Source of the DNA: Methanolinea sp.
GTDB taxonomy: Archaea > Halobacteriota > Methanomicrobia > Methanomicrobiales > Methanospirillaceae
Assembly (NCBI GenBank): GCA_016699325.1
Contig: CP064971.1
Coordinates: 62,001 to 126,000, forward strand
Direction: 5' to 3'
DNA: 64,000 nt
Under the pieces are notes generated by a model. That model was given only the letters and a program-made list of their open reading frames with translations. It made no database searches and was not told where the DNA came from. Within the stretch, counting starts at the first letter, position 1, and every line of letters starts with the position of its first letter. The translations under genes were made by a program, and so were the position numbers. Below, piece after piece: positions 55,825 to 64,000 of this stretch.

Positions 55825-56646
55825 CTATAATCCACACCGCTGCGCAGAGAAATCCCGGGGCAGGACCAGCATACTCTGATTGACGGTTCCGGTCAATCTT
55901 ATGGTCCTGTTATTGCTCACAAAATAGCATCGGGCTGAAAGGATCGGGAGCCCGGAGCCTTCCTGAATAAACGCAATATACCATCCTCCAGGTGTTTGTT
56001 CCGTCTTGATAGACCGGGGTGGCAATCCATCAGAAGGATATGTCAGCAGGTCGGGATAACGTTCCCGGACCAGTCCGATCGCTTCTTTTTCATCTATGAG
56101 ACCATGCTGCCCATAGGATTCCCACCATGATCGCATCTCAGTCCTGTTCGGTGTGAAATAATGCAAAGAACAAAGAGACGGAGGGTATTTCCCGGTCCGG
56201 TATCCTTCAAGGAGGAAGAGTGCCTCGTTCCCGACTGTTGAGGTCTGGTTAAACGGCCGGTATGAGCTTATTGGCGATACAACAGGGGCAGCGGGTTCAT
56301 CAGAATCAATTACCTGCACCAGCAGTTCGGCATCCTGGGGTGTTATCCAGCCATCGGGCACATCGATTACCATGACCGGGTGGTGAGGATGCAAGCGAAG
56401 GTCATTGAGAAAATCGATTGGTGTGTGGGTCCTGAAATAACAGGAAACTTCCCTGGCAAAGCGGAGGTCAGCGTTCCCAACCAGGTGTTCAATTGTACAG
56501 GTATCGCTGCCCGGGTCAGTTAGATCCGGTGATGGGGCAAAGGTCACCTGGTTTGCAAGGGCGGTACGAGAGGATGAATCGGTACACCCAGTACTCAGCA
56601 GAACTGCAACGAACAGGATAAGAATCGTGGAGATTCGTATCTTCAT
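55825..56646 (-). CDS. lipoprotein, unknown function
   Basis: A 273-residue protein starting MKIRISTILILFVAVLLSTG with Cys at the lipobox, so anchored on the outer face of the membrane. It contains DTCTIEHLVGNADLRFAREV, HPVMVIDVPDGWITPQDAEL and a PepSY-like stretch DEKEAIGLVRERYPDLLTYP with GGWYIAFIQEGSGLPILSAR. The last part (residue binding, then strand-rich) suggests a small regulatory or inhibitory domain, but I cannot name it. The ATG at 56646 is the start of the signal peptide; the longer frame to 56826 is non-coding upstream sequence. Confidence 0.7.
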   Translation of the reverse strand: MKIRISTILILFVAVLLSTGCTDSSSRTALANQVTFAPSPDLTDPGSDTCTIEHLVGNADLRFAREVSCYFRTHTPIDFLNDLRLHPHHPVMVIDVPDGWITPQDAELLVQVIDSDEPAAPVVSPISSYRPFNQTSTVGNEALFLLEGYRTGKYPPSLCSLHYFTPNRTEMRSWWESYGQHGLIDEKEAIGLVRERYPDLLTYPSDGLPPRSIKTEQTPGGWYIAFIQEGSGLPILSARCYFVSNNRTIRLTGTVNQSMLVLPRDFSAQRCGL

Positions 56647-56838
56647 AGGATGTGATGAATGATGGTTTTCACCCTCACTTAAAGGGTATTTGTTTGCGAT
56701 GTTCAGAGTACGAACTTTCGGGATAAAGACCGTGATTCTTTTTCTCCGGAGTCTACACGAATAACGTGAGTGGCGGCTTAGATCTTCCTGAAATGGGAAA
56801 AAGTATAAGGGTATCATCCTGTCCATACCAGATAGCGA

Positions 56839-57351
56839 ATGGACAAACGGCTTTGGATACCCGTCCTGATCTCGGTCATAGCGATCTTTATTTGCACCAC
56901 CCTAATCCATGCCCACCTCCCTCCCCCGGACTCCCTGGCATGGAGCAGTGGGAACCGGGTCATTGCTATTGCTGTCAGCATCGATGAGATCTCCACCACC
57001 TCCCTGGAAGCAAAGGAGCTATTGCTGAAGGGGCTGGGAATTGCTTCCCGGAACAATGAATTCGAACCCGCGATTGAGTATTACGATCAGGCACTTGCGA
57101 TTGACCCTTCCTTTTCCAAAGCATGGATGGCGAAGAGCGTCGCCCTCCATAACCTTGGATCATATGCCGAAGCTGTCGATTGCATCGACCGGGCGCTTGC
57201 GATTGACCCTAGTAATCCTGCTGCTTGGTCATTGAAGGGAAATATCTTGGACAGCTGGGGGCAGCCTGACGAAGCTGCAGCCTGTTATAGAAAAGCTGGG
57301 GAACTCGATTCCCGGTACCACCCTGCTCCCCCTATAATGCCTGACCAATAG
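56839..57351 (+). CDS. membrane-anchored TPR protein
   Basis: A 170-residue protein. The N-terminal helix LWIPVLISVIAIFICTTLIH anchors or exports it. Residues ~60-165 hold three tetratricopeptide repeats (FEPAIEYYDQALAIDPSFSK, YAEAVDCIDRALAIDPSNPA, PDEAAACYRKAGELDSRY), which mediate protein-protein contacts. A TATA box AAAGTATAAGG (56797-56807) lies about 35 nt upstream, with no ribosome-binding site. It is divergent from the lipoprotein gene, and both may work at the cell surface. Confidence 0.8.
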   Translation: MDKRLWIPVLISVIAIFICTTLIHAHLPPPDSLAWSSGNRVIAIAVSIDEISTTSLEAKELLLKGLGIASRNNEFEPAIEYYDQALAIDPSFSKAWMAKSVALHNLGSYAEAVDCIDRALAIDPSNPAAWSLKGNILDSWGQPDEAAACYRKAGELDSRYHPAPPIMPDQ

Positions 57352-57420
57352 CTCTTCCGGTACTTATCACCCCGAATGACCCCAACGTACGATTCTAATG
57401 GTCCTAACTGGAATTCCTCG

Positions 57421-57459
57421 GGGGTTTTTAAGATACTAGTTCAGACCGGAGTTTGTATC
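57421..57459 (+). repeat. Relic of the IS1634-like transposase gene
   Basis: The 20 bases TTCAGACCGGAGTTTGTATC (57440-57459) are identical to an internal transposase segment (36891-36910 in copy A). Similarity extends left through AAGATAC to GGGGTTT with few changes. The relic is fused directly to the hsdS tail, so a deletion joined the two. Confidence 0.7.
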
Positions 57460-57710
57460 TTCAACAGTTACTGGGACAAACAGTCGCTCATTTAAGTGAT
57501 GAGGATCCTAAAACGATTAATTTACTCGTTCCCAATTCTACTACTCTGGAAATTACAAACCAAGTATTTAATTCACTTTTCGAACAAGAGATAATACTTA
57601 AAATAAAAAATGACAACCTCCGTCGCACCCGCGATCTCCTCCTACCTAAGCTGATCTCCGGTGAGTTGGACCCCACCTTTCGCACGTGGCCCCACGATTT
57701 CTGGAAATAA
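57460..57710 (+). pseudogene. hsdS: 3' end of a type I restriction specificity gene
   Basis: About 80 codons remain, ending IILKIKNDNLRRTRDLLLPK followed by LISGELD. This is the conserved coiled-coil end of HsdS subunits, which recognise DNA in type I restriction-modification complexes. The rest of hsdS and any hsdM gene are missing. The frame is open through the IS relic, so a short fusion peptide could be made. Confidence 0.85.
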
Positions 57711-57750
57711 AATACTTAGGGTTATATCTTAGCGCAGCAATACATATTCT

Positions 57751-59193
57751 GTGGAGCCTGTATCTCAATTCACGGCGAAGAATTTCAGTTCTAAGCAGAT
57801 TGCCCATCTCGGTCTGGTGGCCGGCATGATCGATGAACTCGGAATATCAGCAGTAATCGATGACGCCCTGCCCAAGACACGGAACCATATCCTCCCCCAT
57901 TCAGCGATTGTCAAGGCCATGCTCCTGAACGGTCTAGGCTTCAATGAACGCCGGCTCTATTTCTTCTCGCGATTTTTCACCAACCTCTCGACAGAACAGT
58001 TATTCGGCCCTGGTGTTACCCCCGGACCACCTGAACGACGATGTTCTCCTCCGGACACTCGACCGTATCTACGAGTATGGAAGCACCGACCTGTTCAATG
58101 ATATCGTAGTGGCAGTCATGGAAAAACTCTCGTTTGGCACCCACCTCCTCCATGCTGACACAACCAGTTTCAGTGTTCACGGTGACTATGACACCGATGA
58201 CGATGACGACTTCCGGACCATCAAGATCACCTACGGTCACAATAAAGATCACCGCTGGGACCTCAAGCAGTTCGTCCTTGCGATGGTAACCAACCATCAC
58301 GGCATCCCGCTGTTCACTCAGCCGTACTCCGGCAATGAGTCAGACAAGAAGATCCTCCTTGAGACCATTCGTAAGTGCACAGCAGAACCTGAATCTCGAA
58401 GACAAGGCCTACTATATCGCCGACAGTGCGTTCTATACCGCTCCCAACCTGCAGACACTCGGCCAGCATACCTTCTGGATCAGCCATCCCCCTGCTACCA
58501 TCGATGAAGTCAAGTCGCTGCTGTTTGCCGATATTCCCATGGTCCCGGGGAAGGAGGAAGGATACTCGTTTCATGAGCGTCTCGTTACCTACGCCGGAAT
58601 TGACCAGAAATGGACCGTGGCAAATTCCGAGAAGAGGCGGATGGCAGGTGAGAATAACTATGTGAGGAACCTGGTCAAGCGGCTGGATAAAGCGCGTAAA
58701 TCATGGAAGAAGCTCTGTGCCAAGGAATTTGCCTGTGAGCCCGATGCACGCATGGCTGCACGGTTGTGGTTTGATGCGCACTTACCTGTCCGCTGATAGG
58801 GTCCAAGTATTCTCAAAGACGAAAAAGAAGAACGGAAGAAAAGGGCGCCCGGGCAAGGATGAGGCTGTTGAGACAGTTTTCTTCGTCGATTCACCGCTTG
58901 AGATCGTTCCGGATGTGATCGAGCAGGAGAAAGCACGTCTCGGACGGTTCATCCTGGCAACAAATGATCTTGACCTGGATCCGGACACTATCCTGAAATA
59001 TTATAAGGGGCAGCAATCGGTTGAGCGGGGGTTCCGGTTTCTGAAGGATAAGAGTTTCCGGGTTGCCGAAGTTTTCCTGAAGAAAGAGACCAGGATTGAA
59101 GCGCTTTCCATGGTTATGGTGCTCTGCCTATTCGTCTATGCAGTAGCCGAGTGGCATATCCGGTCCCAACTCAAAAGACAGGGAAAACGGTGA
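57751..59193 (+). mobile_element. Degenerate IS1634-family transposase (different from copies A-D)
   Basis: A chain of frames gives one transposase: GTG at 57751 (IAHLGLVAGMIDELGISAVI, DUF4277-like N-terminus), then LLHADTTSFSVHGDYDTDDD with the catalytic Asp, then YYIADSAFYTAPNLQTLGQH, then ILATNDLDLDPDTILKYYKG and QQSVERGFRFLKDKSFRVAE with the catalytic Glu. At least four indels or stops separate the pieces. It continues to about 59400 in another frame (NQLKKPIQNPTMKWIFTLFM). Element ends could not be placed. It lies inside the type I restriction locus. Confidence 0.8.
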
Positions 59194-59444
59194 AAAACCA
59201 GCTGAAAAAGCCAATCCAGAACCCGACCATGAAATGGATCTTTACTCTGTTCATGAGACCGGCGGAAGTCACAGTCACCCTAAATTCGCAGATACAGCGG
59301 TTTATCGTGAATCTGGACGAGGAAGTGATTCAAATTCTTGATGTCATGGGGCCAGCGTTCGGAAAATATTATTTTGTGAGGTCGACCTGCGAAATGTAGG
59401 TTGGACGTTTCCGAATTAGACATCATAATCCCCGAGGAAATGAC

Positions 59445-61700
59445 ATGAGTGAGACCGTCTTCAAACAGGTAAATTACACGTTGAGTTCTCTCGTTGATAG
59501 TATTGAAATCGGTAATATCGGCCTCCCCGACATTCAACGGCCCTTCATATGGAAAAATGTAAAGGTCCGTGACCTGTTCGATTCCATGTACAGTGGTTAT
59601 CCTGTCGGTTATCTGCTCTTCTGGCAAAATGCCCTGACAGAGGGTGTCCGAACCATCGGCCTCGATAAGAAACAAAAAACCCCCGCCCTCCTCATAGTCG
59701 ATGGTCAACAACGATTGACTTCACTTTATGCAGTGGTGAAACGGATTCCCGTGGTCCGGGCCAACAAGCAGAAGGAACTCATCAAAATCGCATTCAATCC
59801 ATTGCAGGAAAAATTCGAGGTCACAGACGCGGCTATCGAGAGAGATAAATCGTATATCTCGGACATATCCCTGATCTGGAGTACGGACACCGACATGTTC
59901 GAGGTAGCGGATAATTATCTCTCTGAATTGAAAAAGTCCCGGGATATCACTACAGAGGAAGAGAAGAAAATCAAGAGAAGCATATCAAAACTGCAAAACC
60001 TCCTCTCATTCCCCTTCACTGCCCTGGAACTTTCCCCGGAAATTGGTGAACAGGATGTCGCCGAAGTCTTTGTCCGTATCAATAGCAAGGGGACACCGCT
60101 CAACCAGTCCGATTTCATCCTCACATTAATGTCCGTATTCTGGGACGAGGGAAGAACACAACTCGAAAGGTTCTGTAGTGATGCACAGCAGCCTCCGGTT
60201 AAAGGTCCTTCACCGTTCAACTACTTCATCAAACCTGAGCCCGACCAACTGTTACGAGTCTGTGTGGGGTTAGGATTCAAACGAGCCCGGCTCCAATACG
60301 TGTACTCTCTCTTACGAGGAAAAGATCTTGAAACGGGACTGTTCAGTGATGAACGAAGGATCAGCCAGTTTGATATGCTGAAAAAATCTCAAGAACAGGT
60401 ACTCAACCTCCAGAACTGGCATGATTTCATGCACTGTCTTCACCTGGCAGGGTTCCGGAACGATAAAATGATCAGCTCAAAAAACACCCTGCTCTTCTCC
60501 TATATCTTCTACCTCATGGGAAGGACCGAATACAAGGTCGAAGAATTCAAGCTCCGACAGATCATCGCCCGCTGGTTCTTCATGGCCAGCCTCACCAAGA
60601 GATACACAAGTTCCCCAGAATCAGCGCTGGAATTCGACCTCGCCCGTTTCAGGGAAGTAAAGGATGCAGATCAGTTTGTGAGTACTCTCGAACGCATCTG
60701 CGAACTTGCCATGCCAGAGGACTTCTGGGCAATTACGCTGCCAAACGACCTCGCCACGTCCTCACCCGTGAGCCCTTCCCTCTATGCCTTTCATGCCTCA
60801 CAAGTACTTCTCGATGCAAAGGTTCTCTTCTCGAATCACAAAGTATCGTATCTTCTCGATCCAACATCCCGGGGAATTAAAACCGCCGTTGATCGTCACC
60901 ACCTTTTCCCGAAAGGCTATCTCCACAAGCTTGGGATTATGGAACTTCGGGATACCAACCAGATTGCAAACATAAGCCTTGTCGAATGGAGCGATAACAT
61001 AAAGATCTCTGACCAGTCCCCCGCTGAATATATTCCCGTTTTGGAATCACGGTTTGGAAAAGACGAACTCACAAGGATGTATCACTGCCATGCACTCCCT
61101 GATGCCTGGGAGCAGATGCAATACCGTGAATTCCTCGAGGCACGAAGAATTCTCATTGCTCGGGTGATACAGGAAGCTTACCAGAAACTCACATTCGATA
61201 AAAAGGCTGATGCAACAGCCAGCCCAATGGGTATCGATCAGATGGTCTTGAGTGGGGAATCAAGCTACATCGAGTTCAAATCCGCACTACGGATGAATTT
61301 ACATACCGGGACAAGAGATCCAAAAATTGAGTTGGCCATATTGAGGACCATTGCAGGATTCCTCAACACTCACGGTGGTACTTTGATGATCGGAATTGCT
61401 GATGATGGGACGGCTCTGGGAATAGGTGTGGACGGGTTTGAGAATGAAGACAAGATGAGCCTTCACCTCGTCAACCTGGTAAAGGATCGAATGGGGCCGA
61501 TATTCCTGCCGTTCATCCATATGCGGTTCGAGGATTACAAGGATAACCGGGTGATGGTCATCGAGTGCATGGAAACAAAATCGCCAGTATACGTCAAGGA
61601 TGGCCCCCTCGAACGATTCTATATAAGGACCGGACCATCGACCACCGAGCTGAGTGCAAGCCAGATCCAGGACTATATCAAACAAAGGTTCCGAACATGA
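59445..61700 (+). CDS. DUF262-DUF1524 (GmrSD-like) endonuclease fused to an AlbA_2 domain
   Basis: An intact 751-residue fusion. Residues ~10-230 are DUF262 (ParB/Srx-like): LPDIQRPFIWKNVKVRDLFD, the DGQQR motif at 86-90 and FVRINSKGTPLNQSDFIL. Residues ~470-540 are a DUF1524 HNH nuclease: DRHHLFPKGYL (483-493) followed by NQIANISLVEW. Residues ~600-740 are a Schlafen AlbA_2 domain: GESSYIEFKSALRM, FLNTHGGTLMIGIADDG (639-655) and FYIRTGPSTTELS. DUF262/DUF1524 proteins of the GmrSD type are NTP-dependent type IV restriction enzymes that cut modified phage DNA; AlbA_2 domains bind nucleic acid or nucleotides. ATG at 59445 follows GAGGAAATGAC. Its stop overlaps the hsdR ATG (ATGA). It is the only undamaged gene of this locus. 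Confidence 0.88.
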   Translation: MSETVFKQVNYTLSSLVDSIEIGNIGLPDIQRPFIWKNVKVRDLFDSMYSGYPVGYLLFWQNALTEGVRTIGLDKKQKTPALLIVDGQQRLTSLYAVVKRIPVVRANKQKELIKIAFNPLQEKFEVTDAAIERDKSYISDISLIWSTDTDMFEVADNYLSELKKSRDITTEEEKKIKRSISKLQNLLSFPFTALELSPEIGEQDVAEVFVRINSKGTPLNQSDFILTLMSVFWDEGRTQLERFCSDAQQPPVKGPSPFNYFIKPEPDQLLRVCVGLGFKRARLQYVYSLLRGKDLETGLFSDERRISQFDMLKKSQEQVLNLQNWHDFMHCLHLAGFRNDKMISSKNTLLFSYIFYLMGRTEYKVEEFKLRQIIARWFFMASLTKRYTSSPESALEFDLARFREVKDADQFVSTLERICELAMPEDFWAITLPNDLATSSPVSPSLYAFHASQVLLDAKVLFSNHKVSYLLDPTSRGIKTAVDRHHLFPKGYLHKLGIMELRDTNQIANISLVEWSDNIKISDQSPAEYIPVLESRFGKDELTRMYHCHALPDAWEQMQYREFLEARRILIARVIQEAYQKLTFDKKADATASPMGIDQMVLSGESSYIEFKSALRMNLHTGTRDPKIELAILRTIAGFLNTHGGTLMIGIADDGTALGIGVDGFENEDKMSLHLVNLVKDRMGPIFLPFIHMRFEDYKDNRVMVIECMETKSPVYVKDGPLERFYIRTGPSTTELSASQIQDYIKQRFRT

Positions 61701-62842
61701 GCGAAAGACCGGGAGGTGACTACTCCGAAGACGCGCTCGTTGAGCAGCCGGTCATCCGCCTATTCCAGGATCTGCACTGGGAAACCGCTAACTGCTTTGA
61801 CGAGACCTTCCTTCCTGGTGGCGGCTCGTTGGGGAGAGAAAGCCCCGAAGAAGTGGTCCTGGTCCGACGCCTCAAACCCGCTCTGAAAAAAATGAATCCA
61901 GACCTGACCGCAGAGGTCATCGACCTTGCCATTGCGGAAATCGTCCGGGACCGGAGCACCATGAGTCCGGTGAGTGCAAACCGCGAGATCTACCAGATGC
62001 TAAAGGAAGGAGTTCGAGTACGATACAGGAATCCCCAGGGCGAAACCCTCACCGAGAACGTCAAAATCATCGATTGGAACAATCCGGAGAACAACGAATA
62101 TTTCCTCGCATCCCAGTTCTGGGTCTCGGGAGACCTCTACAAGAGAAGGGCCGGCCTGGTAGGGTTCGTAAACGGGATTCCACTCGTCTTCATCGAACTG
62201 AAAGCCTCCCATAAAGACCTGAAGAAAGCATACAAGGATAATTTCCGCGACTACAAGACGAGCATCCCGCAACTCTTCTGGTACAACGGCATCGTTATCC
62301 TCTCGAACGGAAGCCGGAGCGTCATCGGCACCATAACCTCCGAATGGGAGCACTTCAACGAATGGAAACGCATCAACTCGGAGGGGGAGGAAGGAATCGT
62401 CTCGATCGAGACCATGGTCCGGGGAACCTGTGAGAAAGAGAAGCTTCTCGACCTGCTCGAGAACTTCACCCTGTTCACGGAGATCCCCGGGTGGCACAGC
62501 GAAAGTCATCGCCAAGAACCACCAGTTCCTTGGGGTGAACAACGCAATCGAGGCCTTGAAAGGGATACGGGAGAACCAGGGACGCCTCGGGGTCTTCTGG
62601 CATACCCAGGGGAGCGGCAAGAGCTACTCCATGATCTTCTTCTCAAGAAAGAGGAGAACCAGGTCAAAGGGGTGGTGAAGAACCTTCTCGAAATCTTGAA
62701 GCGAGAGAAACTCGTACTCGACTGGAGGAAACGGCAGCAGACAAGAGCGACAGTCCGCTTGTGTATCGAGGACATTCTCAACCATCTACCTGAAAAATAC
62801 GACAAGGAAGTGTATCAACAAAAATGTGACGTAGTCTACCAG
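61697..62842 (+). pseudogene. hsdR: type I restriction enzyme R subunit, frameshifted, deleted and IS-interrupted
   Basis: The N-terminal ~260 codons are intact: VEQPVIRLFQDLHWETANCF and the nuclease motif GIPLVFIELKASHKDLKKAY (PD-ExK type). Near 62490 a frameshift moves GGTAKVIAKNHQFLGVNNAI and the Walker A block WHTQGSGKSYSMIFFS to another frame. At about 62640 the sequence jumps straight to the C-terminal part (KEENQVKGVVKNLLEILKRE, QKCDVVYQ), so most of the helicase domain (several hundred codons) is missing. IS copy D then interrupts the end. The gene cannot produce a working restriction motor, but the nuclease domain might still be made. Confidence 0.88.
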
Positions 62843-64000
62843 CCTGACTTCGCCAGAAGAAGGATGAGAAGGTAGTGTTTATATAATTTCATGCAAAAAA
62901 ACACAGCCTTCTCATTAGGTAATATAGCATTAATCGATAAAATTGATTCGGAGACCAACTTTTTCGCATCAGTTCTTGGCGGAGTTGGTGGTCGAAGCAA
63001 GTCATTCATACCATCCGTAAAGCTCTCATCAGCAACAAACTCAATCAATCGGTATCGATCAATAAGATTCTGGACTTTACCCCCGACGAACTTCTCAAGA
63101 CACTGGGGTTTGAAGATACAATTTCAGACCGGAGTTTGTATCGGACTCTGGAACGACTGGGAGAAAGAAAGTCGATTGTTCTTGACCAGTTTCAACGCTG
63201 GATCTCCCAGCAGAGCCTCGTGGATCCAACCCAGTTCGTGGACTTCAGTTCGAGTTACTTTGAGGGGACAAAATGTCCGCTGGGGAGTTAGGGTATTCCC
63301 GGGACAATCAGCCAGGGAAACTCCAGATCGCATTTGGGATCAGTGTCGGCCTCAATAACATACCGACGATGCTGACCATCCAGAAAGGAAATGTTCAGGA
63401 TAAAAAGCATATGCAGATGCTGATCCGGTTATGCTCGAGCGTTCTTCCTGAAGGCAGTCTTCTGGTGTTTGACTGTGGAGGGAATACCCAGGATAACAAA
63501 CGAAGGATCCGCGATCTGAAGTTCCATTATTTGACCCTGAAAGCAAAGAAGAAAGGACCATACCGGAACGAGATAACGATCTACCATGCCAGGAAAGAAA
63601 GCCAGGTTTCATTCGTTTCTGGCAACCGGGTCTATTCATGTGTCAAATATCGGGATGGCGAAGAAGTCCGGTACATATTTTTCTGTGACGACCTGGCCTG
63701 TGACCAGTTGACGAAGAAAGCAAGGAAACTTGAGAAAGACCTGGAGAAGGGGAAGGTTCTCACAAAGAAGGTTGAACGCGGAAAAGATCTCGGCCAGTAT
63801 ATCGCTCCTGAGGGTTGGATCATCGCCCGTGGTCATCTCCAGAAGATCATTGGCGATATCCCCAACCCCTATGTAACCGGTCTTGAAGGTTTCTTCGTGC
63901 TTGAATCAACCATCGATGGTGATCCCGAAAACATCCTGAATGCCTACAAGAATCGTGACCGTGCAGAGAAGTTCATCCGGGACCTCAAAGAAGGAGCCGA
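62843..64000 (+). mobile_element. IS1634-like element, copy D (runs off the window)
   Basis: Starts with CCTGACTTCGCCAGAAGAAGG at 62843, preceded by TACCAG (possible target duplication; the right copy is outside the window). The transposase starts at 62891. A base is lost near 63024 (AAGCTCTCATC), the C5 run near 63080 is intact, and another base is lost near 63282 (GGGGAGTTAGGG), so it too is out of frame. The sequence ends within the DLKEGA segment. Confidence 0.92.

Noticed and set aside
1..64000. CRISPR arrays, rRNA and tRNA genes
   Set aside because: No regularly spaced repeats and no tRNA-like TPsiC/anticodon arrangement or rRNA-like conserved segments were seen on reading both strands; short or intron-containing tRNAs could be missed without a covariance-model scan.

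Overview
The window looks like chromosomal DNA of a methanogenic euryarchaeon, probably a member of the Methanomicrobiales. This is inference from gene content and signals: an archaemetzincin, a dodecin, an archaeal-type glycogen operon, small GYD and zinc-ribbon proteins, TATA-box promoters 25-38 nt upstream of leaderless or GGTG/GGAGG-led starts, and oligo-T terminators. The first ~32 kb is GC-rich and mostly intact. From ~33 kb onward base composition becomes patchy and the DNA is full of insertion sequences (IS), frameshifted genes and gene fragments.

Region 1 (1-12.5 kb): a partial KefB/TrkA-N cation:proton antiporter, then a tightly packed minus-strand glycogen operon. In transcription order it holds a divergent GH57 amylase-like protein, a GT4 glycogen-synthase-like glycosyltransferase, branching enzyme GlgB (GH13), a DUF3536 GH57 enzyme, MalQ and alpha-glucan phosphorylase. 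Together these cover elongation, branching, remodelling and phosphorolysis of a storage glucan. Region 2 (13-32.8 kb): housekeeping and accessory singletons, namely a DUF4349 lipoprotein, dodecin, two PPOX-type genes (one broken), methyltransferase, HerA-like ATPase, Fe/Mn superoxide dismutase, voltage-gated K+ channel with an acetolactate decarboxylase remnant beside it, MoeA, a radical SAM protein, GYD protein, Na+/Ca2+ exchanger, a lipid-anchored serpin, an Nmad3-like protein, an ABM-domain protein and a coupled zinc-ribbon/mini-protein pair.

Region 3 (33-46 kb): an archaemetzincin gene (amzA) is split by an IS4-like element with an 11-bp target duplication, and the left 552 bp of that element are duplicated in tandem. 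Its partner methyltransferase overlaps amzA by ATGA. An IS1634-like element (copy A) follows, then an MFS exporter, small conserved proteins, a methyltransferase with two frameshifts, a HIT protein and an IS256-type transposase.

Region 4 (46-53.7 kb): two paralogous modules, each a winged-helix regulator with two C-terminal membrane helices followed by an exported protein. In module 1 the exported protein is a streptogrisin-like serine protease whose signal peptide is split by IS copy B. In module 2 it lacks the protease domain and is followed by IS copy C. A decayed cluster of small exported proteins follows, ending at a solitary IS256 end.

Region 5 (53.7-64 kb): a frameshifted GMC-type oxidoreductase, a lipoprotein, a TPR protein, and a wrecked type I restriction locus. 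That locus consists of an hsdS tail joined to an IS relic, a degenerate IS1634-like transposase, an intact DUF262-DUF1524-AlbA_2 fusion protein overlapping hsdR by ATGA, and an hsdR with a frameshift, an internal deletion and IS copy D near its 3' end. The intact fusion protein and the membrane-regulator/protease modules are the most promising leads for undescribed biology.
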